A DNA stretch of 64,000 nt from Mauremys mutica (Eukaryota; Chordata; Testudines; Geoemydidae). Position 1 is the stretch's first letter; each line of letters begins with the position of its first letter. This document shows, in pieces, positions 23,065 through 34,925 of this stretch. The stretch is from positions 51,358,524 to 51,422,523 of the forward strand of contig NC_059082.1 in the NCBI RefSeq assembly GCF_020497125.1, read 5' to 3'. The notes beneath the pieces were generated by a model that was not told where the DNA came from, ran no database searches, and saw nothing but the letters and a program-made list of their open reading frames with translations. The position numbers and the translations under genes are program-made.

Positions 23065-23437
23065 TAGGGCTGTCGATTAATCACAGTTAACTCACGCGAT
23101 TAGCTCAAAAATATTAATCGCGATTTAAAAAATTAATCACAATTAATCACAAGTTTTAATCGCACTGTTAAATACCAGTTGAAATTTATTTTTGGATATT
23201 TTTCTACATTTTCAAATATATTGATTTCTGTTACAACACAGAATACAAAGTGTACGGTACTCACCTTATATTATTTTTGATTGAATATTTATACTGTAAA
23301 ATGATAAACAAAAGAAACAGTATTTTTCCATTCACCTCATACAAGTACTGTAGTGAGGTCTCTATCATGAAAGTACAACTTACAAATGTAGATTTTTTTG
23401 TTTTGTTACAAAAACAAAACAATGCAAAACTTTAGAG

Positions 23438-24726
23438 TAGGCGTCTCAAACTCAATTTACAATGCATTCAGTAAGGGGCCCACACTTTCCTTGACTTTCT
23501 TCTTTTTGCTAACATACCTGAAGAAACCCTTCTTGTTACTCTTAACATCACGCTTGGAGTTGCAGCTAGCAAGAGATTTGGCCTTCCTGATTTCACTCCT
23601 GCATGACTGAGCAATATTTTTATACTCCTCCCTGGTCATTTGTCCAAGCTTCCACTTCTTTCTTTACTATTCTTTCTACACATCAGGATGGTTTGCTCCT
23701 GCAACCTCAATAAAGATTCTTTAAAATACAGCCAGCATTCCTGGACTCCTTTCCCCCTCATGTTATTCTCTCAGGGGATCCTGCCCATCAGTTCCTTGAG
23801 GGAGTCAAAATCTGCTTTTCTGAAGTCCAGGGTCCATATTCTGCTGCTCTCCTTTCTTCCTTATGTCAGGATCCTGAATTTGACCATCTCAGGGTCACTG
23901 CCTCCCAGGTTCCCATCCACTTTTACTTCCCCTACTAATTCTTCCCTGTTTGTGAGCAGCAGGTCAAGAAGAGCTCTGCCCCTAGTTGGTTCCTCCAGCA
24001 CTTGCACCAGGAAATTGTTCCCTACACTTTCCAAAAACTTCCTGGATTGTCTGTGCACCGCTATATTGCTCTCCCAGCAGATATCAGGGTGACTAAAGTC
24101 TCCCATGAGAACCAGGGCCTGTGATCTAGTAACTTCTGTTAGTTGCTGGAAGAAAGCCTCGTCCACCTCATCCCCTTGGTCTATAGCAGATTCCCACCAT
24201 GACATCACCCTTGTTACTCACACTTCTAAACTTAATCCAGAGACGCTCAGGTTTTTCTGCAGTTTCATACCAGAGCTCTGAGCAGTCATACTGTTCTTAC
24301 ATACAATGCAACTCCCCGCACCTTTTCTGCCCTGCCTGTCCTTCCTGAACAGTTTATTTCCATCCATGACAGTACTCCAGTCATGTGAGTTATCCCACCA
24401 AGTGTCTGTTATTCCAATCACATTATAATTCCTAAGATAGTTGTGTTCGGTATTTTGACTTGTTTATATTCATTGTGGAAAAAAGTGACACTGCCTCCAT
24501 GGCTGACTCTGTGCAGCAACTAATGAGGCTGCCTCCATGGCTGACTCTGCCCAGCAACTAGTGATGGTTTCTCTGTCTCTCTCCCCCAGCCAATGGGAGC
24601 TGCAGGGGGTGGCGCATGTAGCAGATATTGCCGGCAGCGTGGCTGCATACATCTCTCCTCCACGGGCCGCAGTGGGGAGGTTCTCGGGCCACAGATGGCC
24701 CACAGGCCGGGACATTGAGACCCCTG
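23438..24726. mobile_element. hAT MITE carrying a CR1 piece
   Basis: Ends TAGGCGTCTCAAACTCAA and, inverted, CAGGGGTCTCAATGTC define it. The 8-bp duplication of the host hAT is CTTTAGAG (23430-23437) and CTTTAGAC (24727-24734). Most of its length is a CR1 fragment (23461-24435). The remaining right part (24470-24726) includes CCAATGGGAGCTGCAGGGGG, typical of GC-rich turtle hAT MITEs. Confidence 0.85.
23461..24435 (-). pseudogene. CR1 endonuclease and linker region
   Basis: The minus strand carries MIGITDTWWDNSHDW and, further on, VLMGDFSHPDICWES. These are the ETWW and GDFN-PDxxW landmarks of the CR1 APE-like endonuclease, which nicks target DNA for target-primed reverse transcription. The stretch then reads into GGSDPEMVKFRILT, homologous to the start of the frame at 63970. 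The reverse-transcriptase domain and 3' end are missing, and stops interrupt the reading. The lost 3' end means this is a rearranged remnant rather than a normal 5'-truncated insertion. Confidence 0.85.
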
Positions 24727-24989
24727 CTTTAGACCCTACAAGTCCACTCAGTCCTACTTCTTGTTCAGCCAATCGCTAAGAAAAACAAGTTTGTTTACAT
24801 TTGCGAGAGATACTGCTGCCTGCTTCTTATTAACAATGGCACCAGAAAGTGAGAACAGGCGTTTGCATGGGACTTTTGTAGCCAGTATTGCAAGGTATCT
24901 ACGTGCGATATATGCTAAACATTCATATACCCCTTCATGCTTAGGCCATCATTCCAGAGGACATGCTGATGATGCTCATTAAAAAAATA

Positions 24990-25560
24990 ATGCATTAATT
25001 AAATTTGTGACTGAACTCCTTGGGGAGAATTGTATGTCTCCGGCTCTATTTTACCCGCATTCTGCCATATATTTCATGTTATAGCAGTCTTGGATGATGA
25101 CTCGGACACATGTTCATTTTAAGAATAGTTTCATTGCAGATGTGCTGTAACTATCTTGAGAAATCTCACTCAACCCAAGTGCCTTCCAAAATCTGAGAAG
25201 GACGAGGTGTGGTACATGCTTTCAGAAGTCATAGAAAAGCAACACTCTGATGCGGAATCTACAGAACCTGAACCACCTTCTGTTGGTGACATTTGACTCA
25301 GATGATGAAAATGAACATGCGTTGGTCCACACTGCTTTGGATTGTTATCGAGCAGAACCCGTCATCAGCATGGACGCATGTCCTCTAGATTGGTGGGTGA
25401 AGCATGAAGGGCATATGAATCTTTAGCACATCTGGCATGTAAATATCTTGCAATACTGGCTACGAAAGTGCCATGCGAATGCCTGTTCTCACTTTCAGGT
25501 GACATTGTAAACAAGAAGCAGGAAGCATTATCTCCTGCAAATGTAAACAAACTTGTTTGT
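24990..25560 (+). pseudogene. hAT transposase remnant, copy 3
   Basis: Plus-strand remnants of the transposase middle (CLPKSEKDEVWYMLSEV), the acidic DSDDENEHA stretch and the hATC block. Frameshifts and an internal deletion (around 25140-25180) break it. Confidence 0.7.
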
Positions 25561-26203
25561 TTCAGTGATTGCTAAACAAGAAAGAGGACTGCGTGTACTT
25601 GTAGGCTCTGACGTTTTATATTGTTTTATTTTTGAATGCGGTTTTTTGTACATAATTCTACATTTGTAAGTTCAACTTTCAGGATAAAGAGATTGCACTA
25701 CACTACTTCTATTAGGTGAATTGAAAAATACTATTCCTTATGTTTTTTACAGTGTAAATATTTGTAATAAAAATAAATATGAAGTGAGCACTGTACACTT
25801 TGTATTCTGTATTATAACTGAAATCAGTATATTTGAAAAAGTGGAAGAACATCCAAAAATATTTAAATAAATGGTATTCTATTCACGTTTAACAGTGCGA
25901 TTAATCGTGATTAATATTTTTAATCATCTGACAGCCCTACTGATTAGTTGTGAAATGCAATGTAGTAGCAGAGGTTTTTTTAAGTGCGTCTAAAACCAGC
26001 CTGCCTTGTTCTTCAGACAATGCAGAAAATAATGGACCTCACGTCACAACATTAATACTTTAAATAAGGTTTATAAGCTTTCTAAAGGGATCGGGAAACC
26101 CAGGAACTGTTTTTACCAAGCAATTGGTCTACAAGGTCAACTCCTTGAATTTCTAAATTTGATCTCTTTCCTTTGTTCATACTGTAATAGCAAATAAACT
26201 AAC

Positions 26204-26297
26204 CTCCATTTCTGATAGCTCCGATTCCCCTATAGAAGTCTTCAAAGCTGATTACTCCAAGTCCACTGGGGTCTAGATATTTTGTTAGGTCCTTCAC
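26204..26297 (-). CDS. RAB11FIP3: RAB11FIP3 EF-hand exon (94 bp)
   Basis: Rab11-FIP3 (class II Rab11 effector, also called Eferin) binds Rab11 and Arf6 GTPases and directs recycling-endosome traffic and membrane delivery in cytokinesis. On the minus strand the acceptor TTTTGTAATTGCAG precedes GTGAAG at 26297 and the exon ends GGAG|GTTAGT at 26204. It encodes 31 codons plus one base: VKDLTKYLDPSGLGVISF, then EDFYRGIGAIRNG. This is an EF-hand with a D-P-S-G-L-G-V-I-S-F-E-D loop. From memory of the family, FIP3 has this segment followed by D-P-D-G, which fits the split G|A. codon at the donor; the paralogue FIP4 reads YLDPNDLG here, so FIP3 fits better. The phase is 0 in, 1 out. No other exon was recognised in the window, so flanking introns appear to exceed 26 kb on each side. 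Family assignment is strong; orthology is inferred. Confidence 0.87.
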
Positions 26298-26479
26298 CTG
26301 CAATTACAAAACCAGAATTATAAATTTCACAGCAAAGCATTTCAAACACAGTATACTCCACTTATTTGGGAAGACTGTAATCAGATGGTGCTTTGTTGGA
26401 TTGTCTCAAAGACAGCAGAGTCAGCCTAATGATAGAAAATGGGAAGGAGTGCTGCTTAATTGAGACAGTATTAACAAAA

Positions 26480-26760
26480 AAATCCATTTAATGGGGACAC
26501 AAGCAGACACTGCCAAGGGGTTAACTGGTATTTAATGAACCATTAAATGGGAGTGAAATTCTAAGTGCCAATCTTAATACTGAACCTGACTGACTAGGAG
26601 ATACAAAGAGGAAATATAGTGAATATGAGTCAGTACAATACTTTTGTTTCAACTTAAATTTTTTCAATCAGCACCTTTAAAAAAAAGCTTCTCTTAATTG
26701 GGACAGGTGCTTAATTCGGACAATGGGATGTCCACCAGGGGGTCCCAATTAAGGGGATTC
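26480..26760. mobile_element. Possible fossil Tigger-like element
   Basis: TGCTTAATTGAGAC at the left and repeated CTTAATTGGGAC, CTTAATTCGGAC and CCCAATTAAGGGGATT at the right are related in both orientations, as in ancient Tigger/pogo relics. No target duplication can be fixed. Confidence 0.35.
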
Positions 26761-28065
26761 AACAATAATGAACTGATCTGTGCTATGTATTTAGACATAA
26801 TTGGAAAACCTTTCATGATTAGGCAATGTTTAAAGGGGGCAGGGAGTAGAAAAAAAATCACATCAGCTTGCAAGGATTAGGAGGTTACTACTGAATAGGA
26901 GACAAGGAGTAATAAGACATTTCTGGCAAACTGGCAATGATTATTTTGGCATTTCAAATAGAATAGTTACAATTAGAGGGCAAAACTAAAGTCATTCCTC
27001 AGCAGTTCAAACAAAGACTTCAAAAAGGTGTACCTAATTCCCTCAATGGCTGCTACTGAGTCTTTGTTTCAGACAAACAATTATAGAATAGTTCATTCTT
27101 AGGATGTTGAAACAATTAACCACTTTTTCCTAGGCTGCTATTTTAGAAAGTTACCCTTTCAAGTGACATTGAGGCATCTTTATATCTCTTAACGCCATAT
27201 ACTCTAGGTCTAAAACAAAAAAGAAAGCCCAGATGCTGAATAAAGGCACAAATGGAATTATAGAATTTGTTTCATACTGCTGTACTAAAAAAAAAGTCAC
27301 AGAACTTTCCCAATTCACATTCTCCTTTCCCTCTCCAACTTTACCATTTATAGGAACCCATTAGGAAGCTTGGAGTTAGTTTCCTTATTGACTCTTCCCC
27401 CCCGGGCCAAATCCGTTATGAACACAAACTAATTTCTGATTCCAGTTGCTCGGAGTTGCATGCTGCTGGAGCTTGGATTATTTCTCTATTTTTGCTTGTA
27501 CTTGGCAAAAAAGGTGATGAGACACCGCACTTATTTTGAGAAAAAAAACCTTGCACCTAAAAAGAATCCGAGAACAAGCAAGTACAGGAAATGCAGGAGT
27601 TTGGAGTTTACCAAGCTCAGCAGTGTCCCTTTGAGTTGTCAATGTGTCATGAATGTCTCATCATTGTACACTGGTCTGTAGTTATATATATTAAAAAGCC
27701 ACCCACACATGCACTTCAGTGACATTTAATCGAACTTTCCATGGTTCCCTGACATTCTCATGCATGATTTCTAACATTTCCAAGAGGGAAAAAAATACAT
27801 CATTGCTTCAGAAAGACTCCACCTACCAAAAACAATTGCTAACATACCATTAAAGCACAGGAAGTGACAAGTAATAAACCACAGACATTTTAAGGTGTAG
27901 GTCTCCTCCAAGTAATAGCTTGTGAAACTAAAAACAGTGTTATGTATAGGTTTGGTTACTTTTATCATGAATTTTCTGTGTTGGAACACTTTTGCTTTTA
28001 AAAGAACTAAGAGCATTGTCGAAGAAAAACTCAGTTCTCGCTTTTTGTTTGGGTGCAGCAAAATC

Positions 28066-28440
28066 AAATACTTTATTATTTCTCCAGTAATTACAATGGA
28101 GGGAGAGAGTGCCATAGGACACAGGGTCGCCCCAGTCCTGGACAGGTCTCTCAACTGGTAAACAATTACATCAAGCCTTTATACCTTTGTTACAGACAAT
28201 TTCTAGCAATCATGGAGACAGTAAAAAGCAACAAATACATTTTGTTTATACATAGCAGAAAGGCTTATCTTATTTGTCTCTCTCTTAAGAAAAGCAAGCC
28301 TGCATTTTGGTTAGTGATTGCAAGGTCGTAATAACTTTGTACACAGTTCTTGTCCTGTCGCCTCGCACTATCTTTGCTCCTACAAGTCTCACGTCATTAG
28401 GGTTACAGTATGGCCTGACTCTTGCTAACTGACTGACACG
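28066..28440 (-). mobile_element. Possible degraded LTR
   Basis: A minus-strand AATAAAGT (near 28070), the repeat-like composition and phrases such as CCTGTCGCCTCGCACTATC suggest an LTR. Ends and duplication are not visible, so this is tentative. Confidence 0.3.
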
Positions 28441-30305
28441 CATTAAAATCTGCTTCAAATCCTTATTGAAGCTTTCCCTGCTTCCACAGCATGCTAGCCA
28501 GCAAATTGCTCAGAGAACATAATTACCTTACCCTTAAAAAAAAAAAAAAAGTACAACATTGAAAGAAACAAAAAAAGTTAAGATATTGCATTTTGACACA
28601 AACTTGTGCAGATTTAAGGATCAAATCCCCACATGCGAGACTGAAAAATGTACACTAATTTATGACTAAATGAATGCCCATTTTCTTCATTTCAAGCTTA
28701 TCTTATTTAGAGAAAACGAAACAAATTGGCAAATAATGGAGTCTTCATCACAGCAACTCACTTTACAGTCTAAAATCCTGTTTCCAACATAACTCCTGAC
28801 AGTTCCTTAGGGCTGAAGCATCCCTCTCAAAAAATTCATCTTGGGTCTAAGACAACCCAGGACTAGATCCTCAGTTCAGGTATATTGGCAGAGATCCACT
28901 GAAATCAATGGAGCGAATGCTGATTTACATCAACTGAAGCATTTCCCCAAGCGTGGAAATTAAGTAAAAACCAATTCTGTCATCTTGCGGGGTTGGGGTA
29001 TTGTTTGGTTTAAGTAAGTGGAAGTGGAAAGCTAAAACCAAACCAAACCAAACCACTTTTCCTGTTTTTCGAAAAAAAGTATTTGTTATTTGTTAAACGG
29101 CTGAACTCACATTTCAGACTTCGATTTTAATTAGAGTCAAATTTCCTGTCAGATTGAAAAAGGTATTTTAAAATAAAATAAGCACGAGAATGTGTATCAG
29201 TGCACATAATCTCAAGTAACTGTCCCACTGTGAGCTATAAGGAACTGCAACTATGGCTGTGCTTTGCATAGCACAATAGGGCTGCAATCTAGATTGAGGC
29301 CTATGGGCACTATGCAAAATAAAGTTATAATTAACATTCAACACAAAGTCTCCACAAGGGTTTAACTGCATGGTTACTGGCAACACTACCGAGTCGATTA
29401 ACCCACCAGTGGCTCAACCCCACAGTGGCACACAGGCACAGACAGACCAGCTCCTTGGAAATGCACACCGCCAGTCCACTGCCATATCACACCAATACTC
29501 ACAGGGCCAATTTTCCAGTCTACACAGTTCACCTTGTGCTGCTCATGCTGCACAAAGTGAACCTAAGACAGCCAGAATGGCAGCTACAGAAGTCCCTTTG
29601 TTTTAGGGGAATCTCCACAGGCATGAAGTCAGTAGAGGCAGCTCCATCATCTCATAGGTGTGAAAATGAGCCTCCCACATGTAAGGGGAGTGTGGACCAA
29701 ATCTCCACAACACCCAGTTCTCCACTGGCATCAGGTTGCTGAGGATCCTTCCATATTAAGTTAACACTGCGGTGGGGTGGGGGGGAAGAGGAGACACAGG
29801 ATGACTTTAAATTGAGCTAGAGCCAGGCAGCTAGATCTGGCTCCGGCTCCCTGATGCCACCCACACTCTCAGTCAAGACTCAAACATTAGAACAGGTTAG
29901 AGAACAGAAGCCGAAGTTTATGTACACATACTCCACGTCGGCACTGAAGGATTGCAAACATACCATTCAGTCCTTGTGGAAACAGATCATCATCATGGCA
30001 TATTTTGTTATTGTCAAGAGACCCCAAATCCTACGCATCCACACACAAGCTACATTTAGATCCTAAACAGACAGAGACATTTAGATCCTAAACATGCCCT
30101 TGCTGATTCTCTACTATGCACACAGATATCCTCTCAGACACCTAGCTTGAGAAAGAGAGACCATGCACAAGTGCATACTTGCACAGGCCATTGGTTTCCT
30201 CTCTCTTGTTCTAAGTTAATGCACATTACTACAACGTGTTACACACATATTTAAGAAGTTGCAAGAAAGAAATACTATGCAATATATTTCAATTTCTATT
30301 TCTCA

Positions 30306-30625
30306 AAAAGGCAGATTTATGGTGAGTCAACCTGTAGCACTCCTTGCCAGAGGATGTTGTGAAGGCCAAGACTAACAGGGTTCAAAAAAGAACTAGATAA
30401 GTTCATGGAGGATGGGTCCATCAATAGTTATTAGCAAGGATGGGCAGGGATGGTGTCCCTAGCCTCTGTTTGCCAGAAGCTGGGAATGGGTGACAGAGGA
30501 TGGATCACTTGATGATTATCTGTTCATTCCCTTTGGGGCACCTGGCATTGGCCACTGTCGGAAGACAGGATACTGGGCTAGAACCACCTTTGGTCTGACC
30601 CAGTATGGCCGTTCTTATGTGAGCA
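30306..30625 (+). mobile_element. CR1 LINE 3' end (second subfamily)
   Basis: The plus strand reads GAACTAGATAAGTTCATGGA ... GGCCACTGTCGGAAGACAGG ... CCCAGTATGGCCGTTCTTAT, the 3' untranslated region of a common turtle CR1 subfamily. 5'-truncated. Confidence 0.9.
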
Positions 30626-32479
30626 GTCAATCTTAACTGCATTTCCTGATGTGTGTGAGCTTAACTGTGAATCCATAACATTGCGGTAGTGTGTATTTCT
30701 GCATCAAATAGAGAAATAATAAGCAAGAGTTACAGTTAATAAGTAGATATGGGCAGGGGGGGAAAAATCACATCTTGGACAGAAAAATCTAAACAAGATC
30801 TTATAAAGCTACTTATGTAGGTATCAGCCATCCATATTAACACAAACAGGAAAAAAAACAAAACACAAGCTTCTCATACTGAATCGATGTTTTGCTTGCT
30901 GAAAAGAGCAGGATTTATTTTAAAAATCAATCAATCTTCGACTTCAGCACCATCTTTAACTATGTATAAAGCATTATGGATCATCACACAGAATCGTAGG
31001 ACTGCAAGGGATCTCGAGAGGTCTTCTAGCGAATGTCTGTTCAAAGCATCCTCCTTTTAAAATGCACAATGCTTGAGGTTTAATTACTTGTCAACCAATA
31101 ACCTGCTTCAGTAATGATTTCTGGAACTACATTACCGTCACCCAAGTTCCAAATTTCAACAGTCAACAGGAGGTACGGTACATGAAATTCAGAGTTGTGT
31201 GTGATTTCAGAATGGCCTCCTATCATTGCTGTTAAACAGCGTTTGGGGGGTGAGAGGGGAGAGAGAGAAAGATTTATTTTTCTTTAAAAAAAACTCTTCA
31301 AAGCTATTCTCATCTCTTACCCTAACAGCAGGTCACATCTGAAGTGTTTTGGATACAAATTAAAAGGATGCTAAAAAGAATATTGTATTTTTTCCTTATT
31401 ATTAATGCAAAATTGCTACTTGATTATGCCCCAAACTTGTAAAGAAATGAGGATAAGGAAATATCTCCTTATTTTACTCTTTACTCATATAAACTGAATC
31501 ATTGAGAAACTCTGTCTTGGGGGCAGGAAAATCAATGCAGAGATTCCATTCACATAATACACTTGAACATTCAAAGCAGGCCAACTAACAAGCTTAATCT
31601 TCCAGGTACCCAAATTGAATCCATGCTGCAGTGAAATACTATCTTGGATCAGTGAAAAGAGTTTAGTATTGGAATTATTCCTCCCTCTCATGTGGAAAAA
31701 TTCATTCTCTGGTCTCTTCAGTTATCTAAAAGATATACAAGAACCGAGGTACTACAGGAAGGTATCAAAGATAAAGTTAGGAGGGAGAAATTTTGGTGCT
31801 CCTACCAGTAATCTCAGGAAAAAATATTTATATATAATTTATTTAGGGCGGGGGAGGAAATCAAGAAAGAAAGGGAGATGCATTTTGGTGGGATGTTTTA
31901 AACACCTACACAGACAACTTGTTAAGTTTTATGCTATTCTGAATGCAAAATATATGCAGTGGAGGCAGGCCAATCACATGTCATAGGCTCAAACAGAACA
32001 CTGAGCCTACAGGAGGCAGGCAGATGCAAGGGAAGAATCAACAAAATAAACAGCTATCAAGCTAAGGTCACACCCATGTAGTCCTTTATCACTAGGGAGA
32101 ACAGTCTGAGTTAGAGAAAATTCTATACTTGTTTTCACATGGGGAAAGATGTGCTTAGACTGAATCCAGCAGGTGATGGGAACCAACCCACAAAACCACA
32201 GCATATAGCTGGACCCAATAAAGAGGGAAAGACAGGTGTTGGCTGGAGACATGGACTGGACACTCCTAGAATGGACCACAAAGTGGCGGAAGGGTGGGGA
32301 GGGAGTTGTTGGGGGGGGGGGGAGATAAATGTGTCCAAAACTGACAGAATGACAATTCAGTTGTGTGACAACTTTTGAGGTTTTGAGATAAGATTCAGCA
32401 GACCCAAGGAAACAGACATGTACAGAACACATGTGTGAATGGCAGCTCAGTCCAACCAGTAAGGGGGGGGCAGGGAGGA
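30626..32479. other. Intronic sequence with a CR1 scrap
   Basis: No gene recognised. 30985-31060 (CACAGAATCGTAGGACTGCA...) is a short minus-strand CR1 3' end. The 165-residue minus-strand frame at 32007-32504 is low-complexity and unsupported. A G12 run lies near 32312-32323. Confidence 0.5.
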
Positions 32480-32639
32480 GGAGAGAGAAATCAAGTTTAC
32501 CCACAAATTCTCCAACTGTCCAAAAACTACAGATCTTTTCTTTAGATATTTCTGGTATTGAATATCCAGCACATTCTGCAAGGGAGAGGCAGACAACAGG
32601 ACTATGTGCTGCCTTCCCAGAGCCAAGAGGCGAGAGGTC

Positions 32640-32990
32640 ACTCTAAAACTGGATCGGCTTCTGAAGTCAAGGGCAAGGATCGATTGGCGATGGTTTATAT
32701 CAGCGCTAATGACACGGTGTTGCAGGATAGCTCCCAGATAACATATGATTCTGGGAACTTAGAAGCGTGCTGAAGAAGAATGTCCAAGCAATCTTCTCCA
32801 AGATCCTTCCTGTCCCATGAAAAAAGATGGGAAAGCAGAAGATTCTAGAAGTGAACTGCTGGGTGGAGAGGTTTGATTTTATGGGGAGAAGGGACTGTAT
32901 GGTTTGGATGTCCTCCACCTCACTAGAAGAGGGATCAATCTCCAGGACAGGCTAGCTAGAGTAGTCAGGAGGGGATTAAACAAACAGCAA
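32640..32990 (+). pseudogene. CR1 ORF1 esterase-like domain remnant
   Basis: One frame gives MVYISANDTVLQDSSQITYD. A later frame gives GLYGLDVLHLTRRGINLQDR. The N-D-T block and the D-x-x-H pair match the GxND and DxxH blocks of SGNH esterases. An esterase domain in ORF1 is established for CR1-family LINEs. Its role in retrotransposition is unsettled. A frameshift between the two blocks and a stop after GNLEAC show it is dead. Confidence 0.7.
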
Positions 32991-33119
32991 AAGGGGAGGG
33001 TAAAAAGAAGGAAGATATGAGCACTCAGCACAAAATCAAAATGTTGAGAAGAAAAATCAAAGAACCCAAAAGACATGGAGAAGGAATTCTTTAATTGCCT
33101 ATACAAGACTGCTATGAGC

Positions 33120-33890
33120 CTGGATAACAAACAGGACAAAACTGGAATTGCTCATTTGTGAGCTAGTTGGTATTACTGAAACCTGGTAGGATGATTCGGA
33201 TGACTGGAATGTTAAAACCAATTATTAGAACCTATTTAGGAAGGATCGAGTGGGCAAAAGGGAAGAGGGGATGGCACTATGTCTAAAATAGAATTACCTG
33301 TTTCCCAGGCACTGATCACTCAGAAGAAAGTGATCCTGAATGCTTATGGATCAACAGAGAAAGCTCATGATGGGGTACTAGTTGGTGTTTGCTACACCAC
33401 CAAATCACACTAGGGAACAGGACCACTGCTTCCTTACACACCGATTTACAACATGTTAGGGGAAAAAGCTGTATGATGTCAGGGGACTTCAATTTGAGTG
33501 ACATATGCTGGAGGTCTCATGCTGCCAGTACTAATACATCATTGGAATTTCTAAACATGATAAATGACCATTTTCTAACAAGGGAATTCTATATTAGACC
33601 GTGTCCAAACAGATCAAGAGGAACTGATCACAGAACTAAGAATTAATGGTAGCTTGGGTACAAGTGATCTTGACTGGATCACATTTATAATGTGCAAACA
33701 GAATGAAGTCCAGACCAGTAATATATATACGTGGTGCTTTAATAGAGCCAATTCTTCAAAGCTCAAAACAATTATGAGTCAAATCAACTGGGAGGAAGAA
33801 TTTAATCAGAAAAGTGAGAGTGATAATTTGGAATCATTTAAGAATACCTTAGTAGATGCCGCAAAAGCCACAATCCCACAAACGAGGAAA
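33120..33890 (+). pseudogene. CR1 ORF2 endonuclease remnant
   Basis: The plus strand reads ELVGITETW-like sequence near 33150, then SGDFNLSDICWRSHAAS near 33480 (the GDFN catalytic-region landmark). It continues to NTLVDAAKATIPQTRKR at 33890, where the LTR-like element enters. Stops and frame changes (for example at 33645) inactivate it. Confidence 0.8.
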
Positions 33891-33972
33891 AGGGTCTGTG
33901 ACAAAGTCAGGCTGGACAGCTGTAGGAGGGTGGGGGAAGGCAGATATATTAGCCTTAGAATGATAAAGGCCC

Positions 33973-34925
33973 TGTCATAAGTAGTTAGTTAAGGGTTAAG
34001 GTCTACCTGTAAAGGGTTAACACAGACCTGGTGAAACACCTGACCAAAGGACCAATCAGGGAAGAGAATTTGAAAATCCCAGAGAGCGGGAACTTGGCTC
34101 TCTGTGTTCTTTGTTCTGAGTTCTTAGCCGTCTGGACCTACACCAGACCAGACGCTTAATCAAGTCTGCTCATCTCTCTGAACTAATTTCTTCTATTCAA
34201 GCTAGTGAGTATTAGAAGTACTGGGTAATTTCATATAAGAATCCTGTGTCTGCAATTCTGTGTGTTTGTATTGATTATTCGTAATTTTGCCTGTATTGTT
34301 TGTACTGAGGAAAAGGGAGAAATTTCTCCAGGGATTAATAAGATTAGACCCTATGAATGTCTATCTTGGATTCATAGAGATTGTGTATTTTTTCTCTTCT
34401 TTTTTTATTCTTTTAATAAACTCTTTTAAGTTCAGGACTTGGTTAAGTTCCTTACCTGTGGATTCAGGGGAAGGAAGCTAGGCGCCACTCTGTGGAGACA
34501 AGGGTTGTCTCCAAGCAGAGAAAGCAGGGAAGGGAGAGGGAAGGAAAGAAATCTTTCCCGCTCTGTGATTTGATCTGTGCTTCCCCGGGAAAATCTCTGG
34601 AAGGAGGAGAGGGAGGGGGGAAGTGGGCTGCTTCCCTGTGTGTAGAGATTCAAGGAGTTTGAATCAAGCTATCTCTCTCCGGAGCAGGCTGGAGAGAGGG
34701 AAGAGAAGGGAGGGGGAAGGTTCCTCCTCTGTGCGTGGATCTGTGTTCCCAGGGAGTGTCTTTGAAGGGAGACGGGGGGGACAGAGGGGTGTCTCGATTC
34801 ACCAAAATAATCGAGTGGTGGCAGCGAGAAGGAATCCTACCCTAAGGGTTAGGGTGGGGGGAGAATACCTGCGGGTCCCCATCTTTGAACCCACAAGCTC
34901 AAAGTGGGGGTGAGATCCCATGACA
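33973..34925 (+). mobile_element. Solo LTR, 953 bp, nested
   Basis: Termini TGTCATAAGTAG and ATCCCATGACA (inverted TGTCAT/ATGACA). A perfect 5-bp duplication GGCCC flanks it (33968-33972 and 34926-34930). A polyadenylation signal AATAAA lies at 34415-34420. The 500 bp after it hold an imperfect internal duplication of about 100 bp (about 34515-34620 and 34690-34790) and a GTGGTGGCAGCG motif near 34815. The long region after the poly(A) signal is unusual for an LTR. Confidence 0.85.

Larger units (their letters stand above)
23065..25939 (+). mobile_element. Fold-back hAT transposon, copy 3, both ends intact
   Basis: This is the best-delimited copy. The ends are TAGGGCTGTCGATTAATC and, inverted, TAGGGCTGTCAGATGATT. 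A perfect 8-bp duplication CTGATTAG flanks it (23057-23064 and 25940-25947). Without the nested MITE (23438-24726) it would be about 1.6 kb. The two hATC-bearing arms (about 24730-24985 and 25360-25600) are inverted copies, and the middle reads on the plus strand. Confidence 0.92.
26298..30305. other. RAB11FIP3 intron, mostly unique
   Basis: Inferred to be the intron 5' of the EF-hand exon. No further exon is recognised. It holds the possible repeats annotated at 26480 and 28066, A-rich tracts at 28537-28551, and at 29226-29330 an old 'caatagggctgcaatct ... gggcactatgcaaaata' repeat-like phrase. Confidence 0.5.
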
